Shown here one piece after another: positions 30,118-42,010 of a stretch of DNA of 64,000 nt. The translations under genes and the position numbers were made by a program. The notes under the pieces are model-generated. The model saw only the letters and a program-made list of their open reading frames with translations. It did not search any database and had not been told where the DNA came from. Each line of letters starts with the position of its first letter. Within the stretch, counting starts at the first letter, position 1. Source of the stretch: Owenia fusiformis (taxonomy: Eukaryota > Annelida > Polychaeta > Sabellida > Oweniidae); the NCBI GenBank assembly GCA_903813345.2, contig CAIIXF020000003.1:31495151-31559150 (forward strand). Direction: 5' to 3'.

Positions 30118-30462
30118 TCTAATTTTTCCATCGGGATAATGCAGCCGATCACACTGCTAATATTGTGCAGGAAACCATCACAAATAACTGGCAAAATAGA
30201 TGGTAAAGCTGCCCAAAGTTACATACTATCCAGTTGAGAGAATCCTTGACGTTGCTGTTTTCACTAGGGATTAGGATAAAGGATCAGATAAGAGGTGCAC
30301 TTTATGGAATAATGAAACTACTTTCGACTGCAGTCAAGATTCAAACAAGTTTTCCAGATGGCTTCAGAGCACTGTATGTCAATGGATTGAATGCAAGCGA
30401 CTGTGCATTAAACATGAGGGAGAATATTTCTGAAACCTTATGGGACAATAGTTGTAAGTATT
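30118..30462 (+). pseudogene. mariner transposase C-terminal fragment
   Basis: Across several frames it matches the mariner ending. H-R-D-N-A-A-D-H-T-A lies at about 30128, D-Q-I-R-G at 30277, and a final block, FSRWLQSTVCQWIECKRLC then EGEYF, at about 30348-30435. The frame is interrupted. It carries the DNA around the second catalytic aspartate only. It lies directly before the TTAA foldback at 30470. Confidence 0.6.
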
Positions 30463-30469
30463 ACATTAA

Positions 30470-30883
30470 GGTCAGGGTGCATGATGGGAAATTTTCTGCA
30501 TCCCTCAATTGAGTCACATGTTATTTTTCAAACAAGAATCACTCCTTCCCCACATTGCCTATATCTTCCAGTTTTGCACAAAGAGTGCACTTATGTGCCT
30601 AGAAAAGACTTGTGAGAAGAATGTTTTGATAAAGTGTATGAAAAACAAGAAAATTCAGTGAAAAAAATCAGAAAATTTTCAGAAATTTTTTTCAACTAAT
30701 TTTCTCATTTTTCATACATTTTACAAAACAAACCTTCTCACAAGGCTTTTCTAGGCACATAAGTGCACTCTTTGTGCAAACTTGGAACATATAGACAATA
30801 TGGGGAAGGAGTTATTCTTGTTTGAAAAATAACATGTGATTCAATTGAGGAATGCAGAAAATTTCCCAACATGCACCCTGTCC
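30470..30883. mobile_element. TTAA-flanked foldback element 1
   Basis: The 414-bp element has arms of about 190 bp (GGTCAGGGTGCATGATGGG and inverse) and TTAA on both sides (30466-30469, 30884-30887). A TTAA target site is typical of Kolobok and piggyBac elements. It is non-coding. Confidence 0.75.
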
Positions 30884-31159
30884 TTAAGTAATATACCTGC
30901 ATTTTCAGATGTTACGAGCTCCTTTAAAGGGTGACGCATATCGTTTAGCAAATCGAACGCTCGTTTCTGGTGTTGCTCACCATTTAGTATAAAAGGCTCG
31001 ATCCCGGAATAATACTCAAGGGTTCAAAGGCTCGAGGTCGTTGTGTCAACACCTCTAACTTTTATATAACATTGGTACAGTTTAGATCGTCACATTCATC
31101 GCTAACATTTCAGGATCATCTATTTGTTTTTATACGAGAAGCTTATCGGAACCCTTTAA

Positions 31160-31916
31160 GGTGCTATGGAAGTTAACAGGAAATGACAAAACAGGAAGTG
31201 ACAAAGCCATGCTGGATTTTGAAAATTTTTTGAACCAAGATAACAGAGTTCTGTTTGGACCTCCAGTCAGTTTAACTAGTTCCACATATCATTTACATGA
31301 CCGGGAACACAACGGAAATGGTCAGAATGACCATAAATATGATGAAATAACCTTTTCAGCCCTCTGAAAATGTGCCTGAAAAACAGCTAAGAGTAGGTGC
31401 TCAGGAAAGGTCACTGAACAGAATCTTTTGACTTTTTCAGAAAATCTGCCCAATATATTGCTTAAAATGATACAATTTAAAAAAAATTGATATCATTCTT
31501 AGAAAAACAAAAAAATGAAAAAAACTGAATTGAAAATCGATCGATTTACCTTTTTACTACAGCCATTATTGTTTCAGACAATTTTTTAAAATTTCAAAGA
31601 TTGTATCATTTAGAGCAATATATTGGACACGTTTTCTGAAAAAATCGAAAGATTCTGTTCAGTGACCTTTCCTGAGCACCTACTTTTAGCTATTTTTCAG
31701 TTACATTTTCAGAGGGCTGAAAAGGTTATTTGATCATTTTTATGGTCATTCTGACCATTTCCATTGTGTTCCCAGTCATGTAAATGATATGTGGAACTAG
31801 TAAAACTGACTAGAGGTCCAAACAGAACTCTGATATCTTGCTTCAAAAATTTTTCAAAATCCAGCATGGCTTTGTCACTTCCTGTTTTGTCATTTCCTGT
31901 TAACTTCCATGGCACC
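31160..31916. mobile_element. TTAA-flanked foldback element 2
   Basis: The 757-bp element has arms of about 360 bp that are about 90% alike and inverted, ends GGTGCYATGGAAGTTAACAG, and TTAA on both sides. The two mirror ORFs in its arms are by-products of this symmetry. A one-arm relative ends at about 41400. Confidence 0.85.
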
Positions 31917-32418
31917 TTAAATATGTTTATCGTATCATTTGCGCATACATTCCCTGTTCTTCCCTGTTCTAATATTTACAGGCGTAGTGTTAGGAGATGG
32001 ATACTTTTACCATAGAGTCAAACTGTGTGAATTTCTTGGAACCGTTTGTTTCATAAGTTGTCATGCCGCTTTCTTAGTATTACTGGACACAGTAAACCGG
32101 TAAGATTAGTCAAAGCTTTGTCTTAGATGGGGATCGGCGTTTTGGAAATATTGAACGATACTATAGACATGTTTAATCAAAGTATGTTATAAAATAATCT
32201 GTCTTTTTCTTTTTTTATTCATCAAATTTAAAATGCATACATATATGCGAAAAGATTATAAGTCACTCCATTATCCATTAAAATAATCTATCTTGGTGGT
32301 CATCAACAGAAACTTCGTTAAGTTACGAATTCGTGAATCAGTTGTAACCATGGATAGGAGGTCACAGTTAAAGAACAATGGATTTTACGAATTCTTAGCT
32401 TTACGAAGAATCGGTTAA

Positions 32419-33416
32419 GGCGACGCTATATTAAACAAAAAGTACAAAAAATGACTGCCATATTTTTTTGATAAAGACACATGTTTTTAAAATCTGTTTA
32501 CCTTGTATATGAATTGTGTATCTTGACTAATGAAACATGTCAAAGTTAACATCACACATAAACGCATTTTTCCAAACTATGAATTGGAGGTGCATGGATA
32601 CCCAAAGCTAGCATGAAGTGAGGCTAATTTTTGAAAGTTTCAAGGAGTAGCCTTGCAACAGTCACACATTTGCAAGAGTCTAAAATTTCCACAAATCATC
32701 TTACCTTTCCCAGGAACAACGAAGGAGCATGAAAATGTGCACTTCTTGCATTGTTAGAGTATAATGAAGCTCAAACCATTGTAAATTCTAAATATTTCAT
32801 GTCCATATTTTGTTTGCCGGAACTACTTCTAGACTACCTGATTAATCCTCATGCAAGTTTTGTGACTACACCAAGTGGCATGGATTATCACTTGTATGTT
32901 TTATCTATTACAGTGTAATTATCATGATAGATACATGATAGAGGCTTTATGAATGATAAACAATGGAAACATGAATGAAGATAACTCTGGACTAAAAAAT
33001 AGTTCCAGGAAACAAAATGGTGGACATGAAATATTTAGGATTCACAATGGTTTGAGCTTTATTATACTCTAACAATGCAAGAAGTACACATTTTCGTGCT
33101 CCTTCGTTGTTCCTTGGTAAGGTAAGACTATATCTAGAAATTTTGAATTCTTGCAAATGTGTGTCTGTTGCAAGGCTACTCCTTGAAACTTTCAAAAAAT
33201 AGCCTCACTTCGCACTCTTCATGCTAGCTTTTGGGAGCCATACACCTCCAATTCATAGTTATGAAAAATGCGTTTAAATGTGAGGTTTTCTTTTATGTGT
33301 CTCTTTAGTCAGGAAATGCATTCACATACAAGGAAAACAGTATACAAAATCTTCTGACTTTATCAAAAAAATATGGCTCCCATGTTTTTGTACTTTTGAT
33401 TAACTTAAATGTCACC
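32419..33416. mobile_element. TTAA-flanked foldback element 3
   Basis: The 998-bp element has arms of roughly 400 bp (with CAAGGAGTAGCCTTGCAACA and AACAACGAAGGAGCA in the left arm, inverted in the right) and TTAA on both sides (32415-32418, 33417-33420). It is non-coding. Confidence 0.85.
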
Positions 33417-33470
33417 TTAATGTGCCCTTGGTTCCTAACTTGTACTGGTCCATGTCCGTGATGGTTCCAG

Positions 33471-33699
33471 GATGATATTAGTTTGGTTCCCTCGGCAATA
33501 CCGTCGGTTTTTCACATGGCGGACAGCACCAATCATTGTATTTATACCATGGTTGATTGTAACATTGACAATGCTACCATTGGTAATACATCGGGGCGGG
33601 ATGACGTATGACCCATGCTATGCATCAGTGATTATGACACAACACCAATCATTCGTTAAAAGTTCATTTACTCTTACAAGGATCACAATTCTAATGTGA
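33471..33699 (+). pseudogene. possible class A GPCR exon fragment
   Basis: After a GTTCCAG acceptor-like site the frame reads FPRQYRRFFTWRTAPIIVF, then IPWLIVTLTMLPLVI and YDPCYASV. This resembles the second loop, transmembrane helix 4 with its conserved Trp, and the second extracellular loop with its conserved Cys of rhodopsin-class receptors. No neighbouring exon was found and the frame ends soon after. It may be a decayed copy or one exon of a gene mostly outside reach. Confidence 0.35.
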
Positions 33700-34039
33700 A
33701 ATCACAATCCACATATCAATAAGATCATATAGTTATATTCCAATGGTGTTTTAAGTTGATCGAAATGGAATTACTTCTTAAATCGAGAAATTAAGTGACT
33801 CTGGCAATACATTTACATGTATTCTAGTCCTACCCTTGTCAATTGACCTTTTTTTCCATATAAATGGAAAATAGATGGCATCATGGGTATTGGTTGGTTG
33901 ACGCCAACGTGAAATTGTAAATTTTCCGTTCTAAATACGAAACTCTGAAGCTTAATGGGTATCTGGAGTAGACTAATTAGCATTTGTTTTGTATACGCGA
34001 TATCACCCCATCCAGACAGATGGTGAATGACAGCCAAAT

Positions 34040-34480
34040 TAAGTTTTATAAGTATGAGAATAGCACGATGTATTGATATTTTAAGGTAACGTCGTTTGAA
34101 AAGTGATGGTGGTGATTGAAAAACCGATGTAAAGATAAAACCGCAACGAAATATTTGTAGATTTCTTTGAAGAACTAAAAAATATACATCACATATCGAA
34201 TTTTTAAAAACAGAAAAAACATAATAAATTGCAAGGCCTGCAGGTGCGATTCTCCCTGGTAGCATTAACATTGGTCTCGTATATATGTCACACAATTAAT
34301 ATTTATATTAATATATTTTATTATAATTAATCAAATATTAATACATGTTTTTCATGAATCGATATGTGATGTATGTTTCTTAGTTTTTCAAAGAAATCTA
34401 CATATATTTCGTTGCGGTTTTATCATTATATCGTAATTTCAATCACCACCATCACTATTCAAACGAGTTACCTTTGAAAT
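34040..34480. mobile_element. foldback element
   Basis: Inverted arms (about 34040-34200 and 34350-34500) share GTGATGGTGGTGATTGAAA, AAAACCGCAACGAAATAT and GTAGATTTCTTTGAA. The 160-codon minus-strand ORF over the left arm is an artefact of the repeat. Confidence 0.7.
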
Positions 34481-34499
34481 GTCAAGACGTCGTTTTATT

Positions 34500-35202
34500 C
34501 TCACACTTATAGAACTCAATGTGACTAGGTAATTGACCATTTATTAAGCAGTAAAAATTAATTTGCTTCATGGGTGGCAAACTTTTTCTAATTTCCGGTG
34601 AATGTCAAGTCTCGCATCATGCGAATGTAATTTTAGGCGTTTGTAAAATTTTGTCATTTTCATGTTTTATTTATTGTCTACTTTATCTTTGAGGTTTATT
34701 GTTATAAAATAAAGCGCTATGCCGTACACTAGACTGTATTTTTTCATTCACCGAATATTTCCATTGATATCTCAGTGTTTAATCATATCATAAAATGCTT
34801 CGTTGTGCACAAAATTGGATTTGGTCCAATAAAAGAAATAATTAACTTTGTATGAGAATGCTTTTTGTTTGTTTGTTGTTTGTTTGTTCGTTTGTTTGTT
34901 TCCTCCGGAAGGCATGATGAGTTGAATAAAAACATTGAAACATTTTTACAGTACAAAAACGTAAAGGTCTACATGATATAATAATACATTTAACAGAGCA
35001 ATTTACAAAAAGCTTGACCAAGGTTTAATTGACGACGTACTAATTTGGTTACATTTCAGTGAAAAAAAATATTTTTGTTGAAATACATTGTTTATATTCT
35101 CTAGGATAAATCTACTTTCTCCATATGGACAGAATCTATGAAAAAATTACAGTGCATCTTTATAAGTCCAGTTTATACTTTGAAGAATATTAAACTGTTT
35201 GC
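34500..35202. other. non-coding stretch downstream of the glycosyltransferase
   Basis: Nothing gene-like was seen. A TTTG microsatellite lies at about 34866-34900. Confidence 0.4.
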
Positions 35203-35203
35203 A

Positions 35204-35209
35204 TTTAAT
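35204..35209 (-). terminator. possible poly(A) signal of the glycosyltransferase-like gene
   Basis: ATTAAA on the minus strand lies about 27 bases after the stop codon at 35236. Confidence 0.4.
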
Positions 35210-35235
35210 ATGGTTGTCATGACATTGCCACATCA

Positions 35236-37050
35236 TTACTTTGAGCTGTTTGTTGTTTGAGATGTTGCTAAAGAAACAAGTTGAGCATTTTCAAAAACTG
35301 GATGGATTGGCACTATGTGAACATTTTCTGGGGGTCCAACTTTATCGATTGAACTTTTAGGGTCAAGACATGCAGGAACTAGTTCTGCCTTTGTAAGAAC
35401 TTCAGTTTCGTTTGGTATAGCTGCCTGTTGATATCCATCGTATGTCTGTCCAATGAATGTGTCTCCTTCACGTGGGGTTATAAAGGGGAATGATTCAGGT
35501 TGGCTTTTACATGTAAAGCTGTCATGACAATAAAAATGTTCATTATACTGATCCCATAGGTTATTCAAGAAACCTCGGCTGCCTAGATGAATACGCCAGG
35601 ATCCTGAAAATAGGGTGTTTATACCGAAATTTACACCTCCAATGAGGTCTGGTATGATGGGGGTTATATGAGAAGGATGATCCCGGATACAATGGAATGT
35701 TCTATTAGATTTGATCCACTCTTCAATCGCAGTAAATTCACGATCTGTTATACGGAACGAAACATTCCGTATAATAAACCTCTCTACAGTTGAATCATCA
35801 CTGGCCAAATATGGCCACAACTCTGGAGATAATGTCGTAACCTGAGTATCCACATAAGATATTTGGGCTCCAAGATGTTTTAGTTTACTTATTACATTTG
35901 CTGGTATTTTGTTAAATTGTAATTTACCCGACGGTTTCTCAATATAGAACCTTGCAGTCCAGCCTGGAAAATTGACTGGGGTAAGCTGAGCATTGCGAAT
36001 TGCCCCGAACAAACTAGCACTTCTATTCCTATATAAGGCCATTGAAATTATTTTCTGTTTGTTGGGATCCTTAGTAGGCTCTTTCGAATTTCGGTATTCT
36101 ATGTAACGCTTTAGTACTCTTTGCGTTGACTCTATAGTAGTTTGCAGCTTTTGCTTAATGTCAAGATGGAGATCATATCTTCTCCCAGCTTCCTCAGTAT
36201 GCTTAAGTTTGATATCTTTACGTTTGGAAGAATGATCAGGATGATAAACCTTTGTCACCCACTCGTCCGCAAACCAATCTGTGAAAACCCGTGGGTAATA
36301 CATTCCGAATATATCCATGTGGGTTTTGTGGGTGAAATCATAAGTCAATATGGCAGTGTTCCCTCCACTATGATCTGGGCCAACGACTCCAACATAAGGG
36401 GGGTTATATTTGGATAAGGTGTCTATAAAAACCTCAGACCATCCCACCGTAAGCATGTCGCTGTCGTCATTGATACGATAGAAGAATGGAATGTCATCAA
36501 GGTATGCTTCCCACATTGCATCATTTTGTGCCCATGCTGGTTTTGCCGCATGACAACAACGCACTAAATGAACTCGAACTTGTATGTCTGATGGGCAGCC
36601 TTTCTCCACAGAATTGTTGAATTCCTTGATGAACATTTCATGTGAATGAGGAAGGCTGAAATAAGGGTCGTTGTGATCATAAGCCAAATAGAAATAATAG
36701 CTGAATCCTTTACTTGCTGTTTTACAAAAACTCGGAAGCAAACTTTTGAATAACGGTAATTTAGAAACCATATTTATCGCAGTTATTCCCTTTAGTCCTC
36801 TTGTCGTGATACCACCACCTATTGCAATCGTTTTATCAGTAACATTTGGAATTTGATCGTTTTCATCACGGAATTTGTCCTCACAATGCTCATAAACCTT
36901 TGGCTCCATTTTATCCATAATCAGTGAATTCATATGTTTAAATTGCACTGCGCTGATGGCGATCAGAAACGTCACAATTACAATGCAAATGAGACGTTTA
37001 GTTGTACATTTCCTCCTGATTGGCCCCTGTAAACCAGAAAGATTCATCAT
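35236..37050 (-). CDS. type II membrane glycosyltransferase-like protein (GT-A fold)
   Basis: The product has 604 residues. A basic N-terminus (PIRRKCTTKR) is followed by a transmembrane anchor (LICIVIVTFLIAISAVQF, about residues 20-38), then a lumenal domain, as in Golgi glycosyltransferases. The catalytic region carries FYLAYDHNDPYF, the DxD-like FYRINDDSDMLTVGW and GVVGPDHSGGN, then FTHKTHMDIFGMYYP and WFADEW. The C-terminal part has HCIRDHPSH and DLIGGVNFG. I place it in a group of uncharacterised invertebrate and protist GT-A proteins; donor and acceptor are unknown. The first eight codons end in TTTCTGGTTTACAG, a good splice acceptor, so the true start may lie in an upstream exon. Confidence 0.75.
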   Translation of the reverse strand: MMNLSGLQGPIRRKCTTKRLICIVIVTFLIAISAVQFKHMNSLIMDKMEPKVYEHCEDKFRDENDQIPNVTDKTIAIGGGITTRGLKGITAINMVSKLPLFKSLLPSFCKTASKGFSYYFYLAYDHNDPYFSLPHSHEMFIKEFNNSVEKGCPSDIQVRVHLVRCCHAAKPAWAQNDAMWEAYLDDIPFFYRINDDSDMLTVGWSEVFIDTLSKYNPPYVGVVGPDHSGGNTAILTYDFTHKTHMDIFGMYYPRVFTDWFADEWVTKVYHPDHSSKRKDIKLKHTEEAGRRYDLHLDIKQKLQTTIESTQRVLKRYIEYRNSKEPTKDPNKQKIISMALYRNRSASLFGAIRNAQLTPVNFPGWTARFYIEKPSGKLQFNKIPANVISKLKHLGAQISYVDTQVTTLSPELWPYLASDDSTVERFIIRNVSFRITDREFTAIEEWIKSNRTFHCIRDHPSHITPIIPDLIGGVNFGINTLFSGSWRIHLGSRGFLNNLWDQYNEHFYCHDSFTCKSQPESFPFITPREGDTFIGQTYDGYQQAAIPNETEVLTKAELVPACLDPKSSIDKVGPPENVHIVPIHPVFENAQLVSLATSQTTNSSK

Positions 37051-37385
37051 GTATATGTAGCATATGTATAACTCTCAGCTCATGCTATCCAACATGTCCA
37101 AGTTGAGATCAAAATGAGAAGCGCGACATGTGTGCTATTAATGTGTCCTAATGTAATGTTGAACAGCGTATGCTAATATTATCTCGATGAATTGTGTTAT
37201 TGCTTTAGCAATATTATACTAACCTTTAGTCTATGTCAGGTTGTTCTAATACCCGTTTATGTTTCCATATTATAGAGGATAAGATGCACGGCCAACCGAA
37301 ACGTGAACCTGTATATGCGTACGCGTAAAGGTTTTTTCTAAATGTTCCTTTGAGCAGCAAAAGAAGCGATTTACCACCCGTTGAG
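37051..37385. other. 5' flank of the glycosyltransferase-like gene
   Basis: No further coding exon was recognised. An AAAG-GTTAGT donor-like site lies on the minus strand near 37222 and could end a 5' untranslated exon. Confidence 0.3.
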
Positions 37386-37397
37386 TAATGCCTGCCA

Positions 37398-40300
37398 CAG
37401 GGGCGTAGGAAGGTGTAAATTCAACACTACGCCAATAATATGAAACTATTCTGTCAAAACTTCAATATCAAAACGCCTATTTTATGCTCGTAAAACGTTT
37501 TTGACATTTTTTGACCATTTTGACCTTAATAAGGTCAATGAAGGTCAAATCTCAAATCTAAAGTTAGATTTGAACTTATGATATCTTGTAGATGATTTTG
37601 AAAAAATGGTCAATTTGAAGCAAGTTGAAATAATACCTTTTTGACCGTGAAAATCTTTAATGAAAAGTCAAATTTGAACTTCTCAAAACTTCAGTCCAAA
37701 CAGTATTTGTTAAGTTATTGGAATGTTTAAGAATGTGTTACAGACGCCAACCGCCGACCGCCAACCGCCACCCGCCGATCACCAACCGCCGTCAAAAAAC
37801 GGAGACCACCCCAATATGTCACCACTTTCTGGTGGTGACATAATTAGAAACAGGGTAACTTTCCATTCTGATACACATCGCATCTAAAAAACCTGTCTGT
37901 GCAAGAAGAGATGGCTATGGTGTTCCATAATGGTAAGTTTCAATATTTTACGAATTAAATTTTTCAAAAAGTGTCATTTATCTGTGGCTCAACTTAGAAA
38001 TATAACAGAGGCACAAAAACCCTGCAAAAGAGTACTGTTGAAAAAATCGAGTATATTACTCAGTATATGGTATGATCTTTAGCCTACAGTGCTGGTATAT
38101 ATTAATTGATCAGTCGTTTAATTGGCATATTTTCTTGAATTTTAACATTTAATGTCCCAAACTCCCACAAACTGCAGAAAAGTATACACCATAAATCAAA
38201 TTTACCAAAATTAGTGTCTCCAAGGCTTCACACCAGTGTATGCATTATGCATTTGTCACGAGTTTGAGCTGAAAGGACGGGTGTCATTAAGGGCCCTTTT
38301 TAGCCCCCAAAGATATCTGATAATAATGCATATCATATTGAAGAAAAATCATTTGTGCTTTATAAAAATACAATTTCAGCGAATTTTGACCTTTGATGTT
38401 CACACAACAGTCATTTAAAGATCATATACCATTTTTGTTGTTTTTACAAAAAAATCTTTATTTATTGTTGTCTAAGTAAATAGTATATAAATATTAACCA
38501 ATTTAAATATATTAAAATGTAATATATGAAATACTGAAGAAAAGATATGATTAAAATTATTTTCATGGAAAAGAACATAGGGCAATATTGACAAAATGCA
38601 AATGCTATTTTGGTAGGTTCTGGGCTAGCAATGGGTACATTTCAACTGTGACTGTAATGGATTACTATTGACTTTTATCAACATAACAGGGCAACATTTA
38701 AGCAACTTAAATACAAGGAAAATCAAAGATTTCCTCTCATTTCTAAAACGAGGAACAAAAGCATGAATTCAAGGAAAATAAATGATGGCCTGTGCCAAAA
38801 TATATAACATATGAGAAAGTTGTAGCACAGTAAAGGATATGTATAGGATATCATATGATTTTATCTTTATCTCCGAGTTGATATCAATATCTTGCCAAGT
38901 TAGCATAGCGAATTAGCGCAGATATTGATATCAATGAGTTGGATTAACACAATATCACGAAAATTCATAGGATCTTCTATTTTTCCCATAGTTCACCTCT
39001 AAAACTAAACAAAGCATATTAAAACAACATCCATTCATTCATTCATCCCCGTGATGTCATGAAATCACTAATTAACAAAACACATCATATTGGTGGTAGT
39101 TTTCAAATCCCTGCCAAAAGGTAATATCTGTGAAATATTTTTTGTATTCCACAGATATCACTTTTTCCACGCATTTGCAAAATATCATAAATATGTTTTC
39201 ATGTTACCTAACAGAGCGGAACAGAGTTCAACTATGGGATAACAAATAAAAAATAGGTACATAATTGAATTAGGGTTTAAAGAAAGAATATTGAATATGA
39301 GATTCAAAAAGACAAGTGGCCTCATGTCTCACATTACCAAAACCCCAGATCCTCGATGTCATATACACTTGTATACTGTATATCAATGTTATTTACTGGG
39401 AGGATTAAATATGGAGTGTATATAGCAATGGTCAATACGATATTTCCAGATGGATATTTTTTCCCTAGAAGCGGAACCCAAACTCAGTCATGACATAGAA
39501 GCTAACTTTTGCAATTAATAGAAACTTGTTTTTTATTATATTTTTGTGTTCTATATTTGAGGTGAAATAATATGAGATTCATTTCTACAAGAGGATGGAA
39601 TGAATGTGAACTTGCATATTGAACTATACTCCTTTTCTGAATAAACAGAACAACATTTTATCCAAGCCAATTAAGAAAACCAAGGCCAATGAGTGTAATT
39701 TATGCCCAGTTAAACTAACACAATAACAACTTTTTGTCTGGACTCACTTATTATGTAAGAATGAATTGTATTACTGTTTACTGCATTAAATGTCAAATAT
39801 ACTATCTGTATTTAATTTCAAATGCCTATCTCACTTATCGAAGGTATACAAGAAATGTTATTTTGAAACAAATTCAGCACAACCAAAACCATGTCCACAT
39901 AATATGACAAATCCAAGATGGCTGCCACAATTTTAGATCCATGCACATGTGAAGAAGTTAGAAATACACATGGTCCACAAGTTCCATCCCCAATAAAATG
40001 GGAAGTTTAAGGTTTTCACACATATCAACTCTATTCCTATATACTTTATATTTGTGGTAAGGCTTGTGATCTAGGTAAACTTAGCATGTTCGTGTACCTC
40101 CTATCCTCTGAAGCTAAAAACAGAAATAGTGACTTCAATTGAGAAAAAATGAATCTTATGGGCTCCATATACATTTTGAGTGGCTGTCCGGCTTAAGTTA
40201 GATACTACTGATAATCTGAGATTGAAAATTATGTCAAGTTTAGTCCTCAGCCTCTCATAACGGATAACTTCGAGGTAATTGTGTTGTTACTGCAAAAACC

Positions 40301-41083
40301 TCTATTTCTTCATCACAAATCTACCATCTTTTGCATCTGTCAAAACCCTTCATTTCATGTTAATTTTCAGACTTTTGCTTGTGCCATCATTAAATATATA
40401 TATTCAACTTTTTATTCAGAATATTTTAAGAACTTTTCATGAATTTTTTTATTTTGACACTTTTGAAAAAATGACTAAGTCAGAGAATGGCCTCTTAATG
40501 GCATGTCCCCTTTCCCAAAAAAGAAGTAGGCTAAGGGTAGTCTCTGCCAGGTTTGTTTATTGTGGTAAGCTTGTAAGTGCTCAGAGGCAAATAATTCACG
40601 TGCGCAAAATAATCAAATAATCTGATTGGTTTAAACTTTGCTGCACATGCGCACAATGTGTGCCATGTTTTTTTCTAGTGATTTCTTTTCGTTTCATTGA
40701 GTTTCCGTTTCAGTGTAACTTCCGCAAAAATGGCTGACCATGGACAGAATTAACAGGTAAAATCACTTCGAAATTTCAAGAGAACTTTTTACCTATAATA
40801 GTGAAACTTTTGTTTTATTTGTGCATTCTATCTATCAGATAAGAGTCTCAGGGGTATGTAGGCAAATTCATTTTGGTAGGAGCAATCTGTTTAGTTTGAA
40901 AACGCACCCTTAATTATTATAAATCAGCACTATAGTTATTAGTTAAGTGTGCTCGAGATTACTTTCACAATTTATGAATGAGAAAATATGACTAAAGAAC
41001 ATGGGCAATTTAATAAGCCTTCTTTTTTTCACTTTTCAACACTACGCACTGGCGTTTTGGCGTACATTGTTCCTACGCCACTG
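37398..41083. mobile_element. possible hAT-like element, non-coding
   Basis: The ends at 37398 (CAGGGGCGTAGGAAGGTGTA) and 41083 (inverse CAGTGGCGTAGGAACAATGTA) are inverted and followed on both sides by an AACACTACGC-type block. CAGKGGCGTAGG ends are common in hAT elements. The flanks share GCCTG but I cannot confirm an 8-bp duplication. The interior has no transposase-like frame. It holds a CCGCCAAC-rich tandem stretch (37744-37795) and many AT-rich unknown sequences. Confidence 0.45.
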
Positions 41084-41213
41084 CCTGGGTCACATTATTT
41101 ACTCCGATCCATCGACCGGCGCCCGGCCGGTTGAGTGTTTTCTTCAATATTGTATTCAATTTTAAACAAAATACTCAATCGCCCGGGCACCGTTGTGAAA
41201 ATCGGAGCAAAAA
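41082..41213. mobile_element. small MITE, second copy
   Basis: It matches 29941-30080 (TGCCTGGGTCACATT, ACTCCGATCCATCGACCGGC, CCGGCCGGTTGAGT) but its right end is altered. The possible hAT-like element ends at its first bases. Confidence 0.6.
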
Positions 41214-41309
41214 GAGAGGTTTTGCACAACGGGTAATGCCTTGGTCACATTTGAGAAAATTGTCTGAAATATGTAGGACTATTTGAATTGACTGGTTGTC
41301 AAATCAGAA

Positions 41310-41400
41310 CTCTGTTATCTTTGTTCAAAAAATGTCTAAAAATGCCACATTTTTTGTCATTTCCTGTTTTGTCATTTCCTGTTAAGTTCCACTGCACCTT
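41310..41400. repeat. fragment of a TTAA foldback arm
   Basis: GTCATTTCCTGTTTTGTCAT, TTCCTGTTAA and CACCTTA match the right end of the element at 31160-31916. Confidence 0.6.
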
Positions 41401-42010
41401 ACCCAATAATACACCACAACCCGATCGGGTACGGCCCGCAGATAGACATAACTATTACAACCAAACACAACCCAAATCACCAATTAAACACAACCAATCG
41501 TTGAACTAGCTCGACACAATTGTGCACAAACAAACACTTCACAATTAAAACACAATCAGGCACAACCAATAAAACACAACTAAACTAACAACCACGAAAC
41601 ACAACGAACTGTGAAATTAACATCACACGATTTGGCACAATCCAATGATAAACCAACAAAAGCAAACACGACTCAATGTTCAAGTAACATAACACAATTT
41701 TCCAAAACCAAACAATCAAAACAAAATCAGGCATAAGTAATAAAACACAATCAAACTGTAATACCAATATACACAACTAACTTACTCCAATTGAAGACAA
41801 CGCCAATTCACACAACACAATCAGACACAACCAGATACCTCACCCGACTTGCCACAACCAGCTACCCAACCAACATAACATATTCACAAGAGAACACAAC
41901 TCATTATAAAATTAACATAACACAATGGGGCACAACCCGATACTAAATCACCAGACTAACAACCATCAAAAGACAACCAACTCTTAAACTGACACAACAC
42001 AATTTTGATA
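41401..42010 (+). repeat. diverged ACACAA-rich simple repeat tract
   Basis: About 600 bases are dominated by ACACAA, ACACAACC and AACACAAT words on one strand, with almost no G. The spacing is irregular, so it is a decayed or complex satellite rather than a clean tandem array. Confidence 0.65.

Noticed and set aside
31161-31915. Two mirror ORFs of 68 codons with nearly the same protein
   Set aside because: They are the inverted arms of the TTAA foldback, not genes.
33813-34295. 160-codon minus-strand ORF
   Set aside because: It lies over the arm of a foldback element and has no recognisable protein features.
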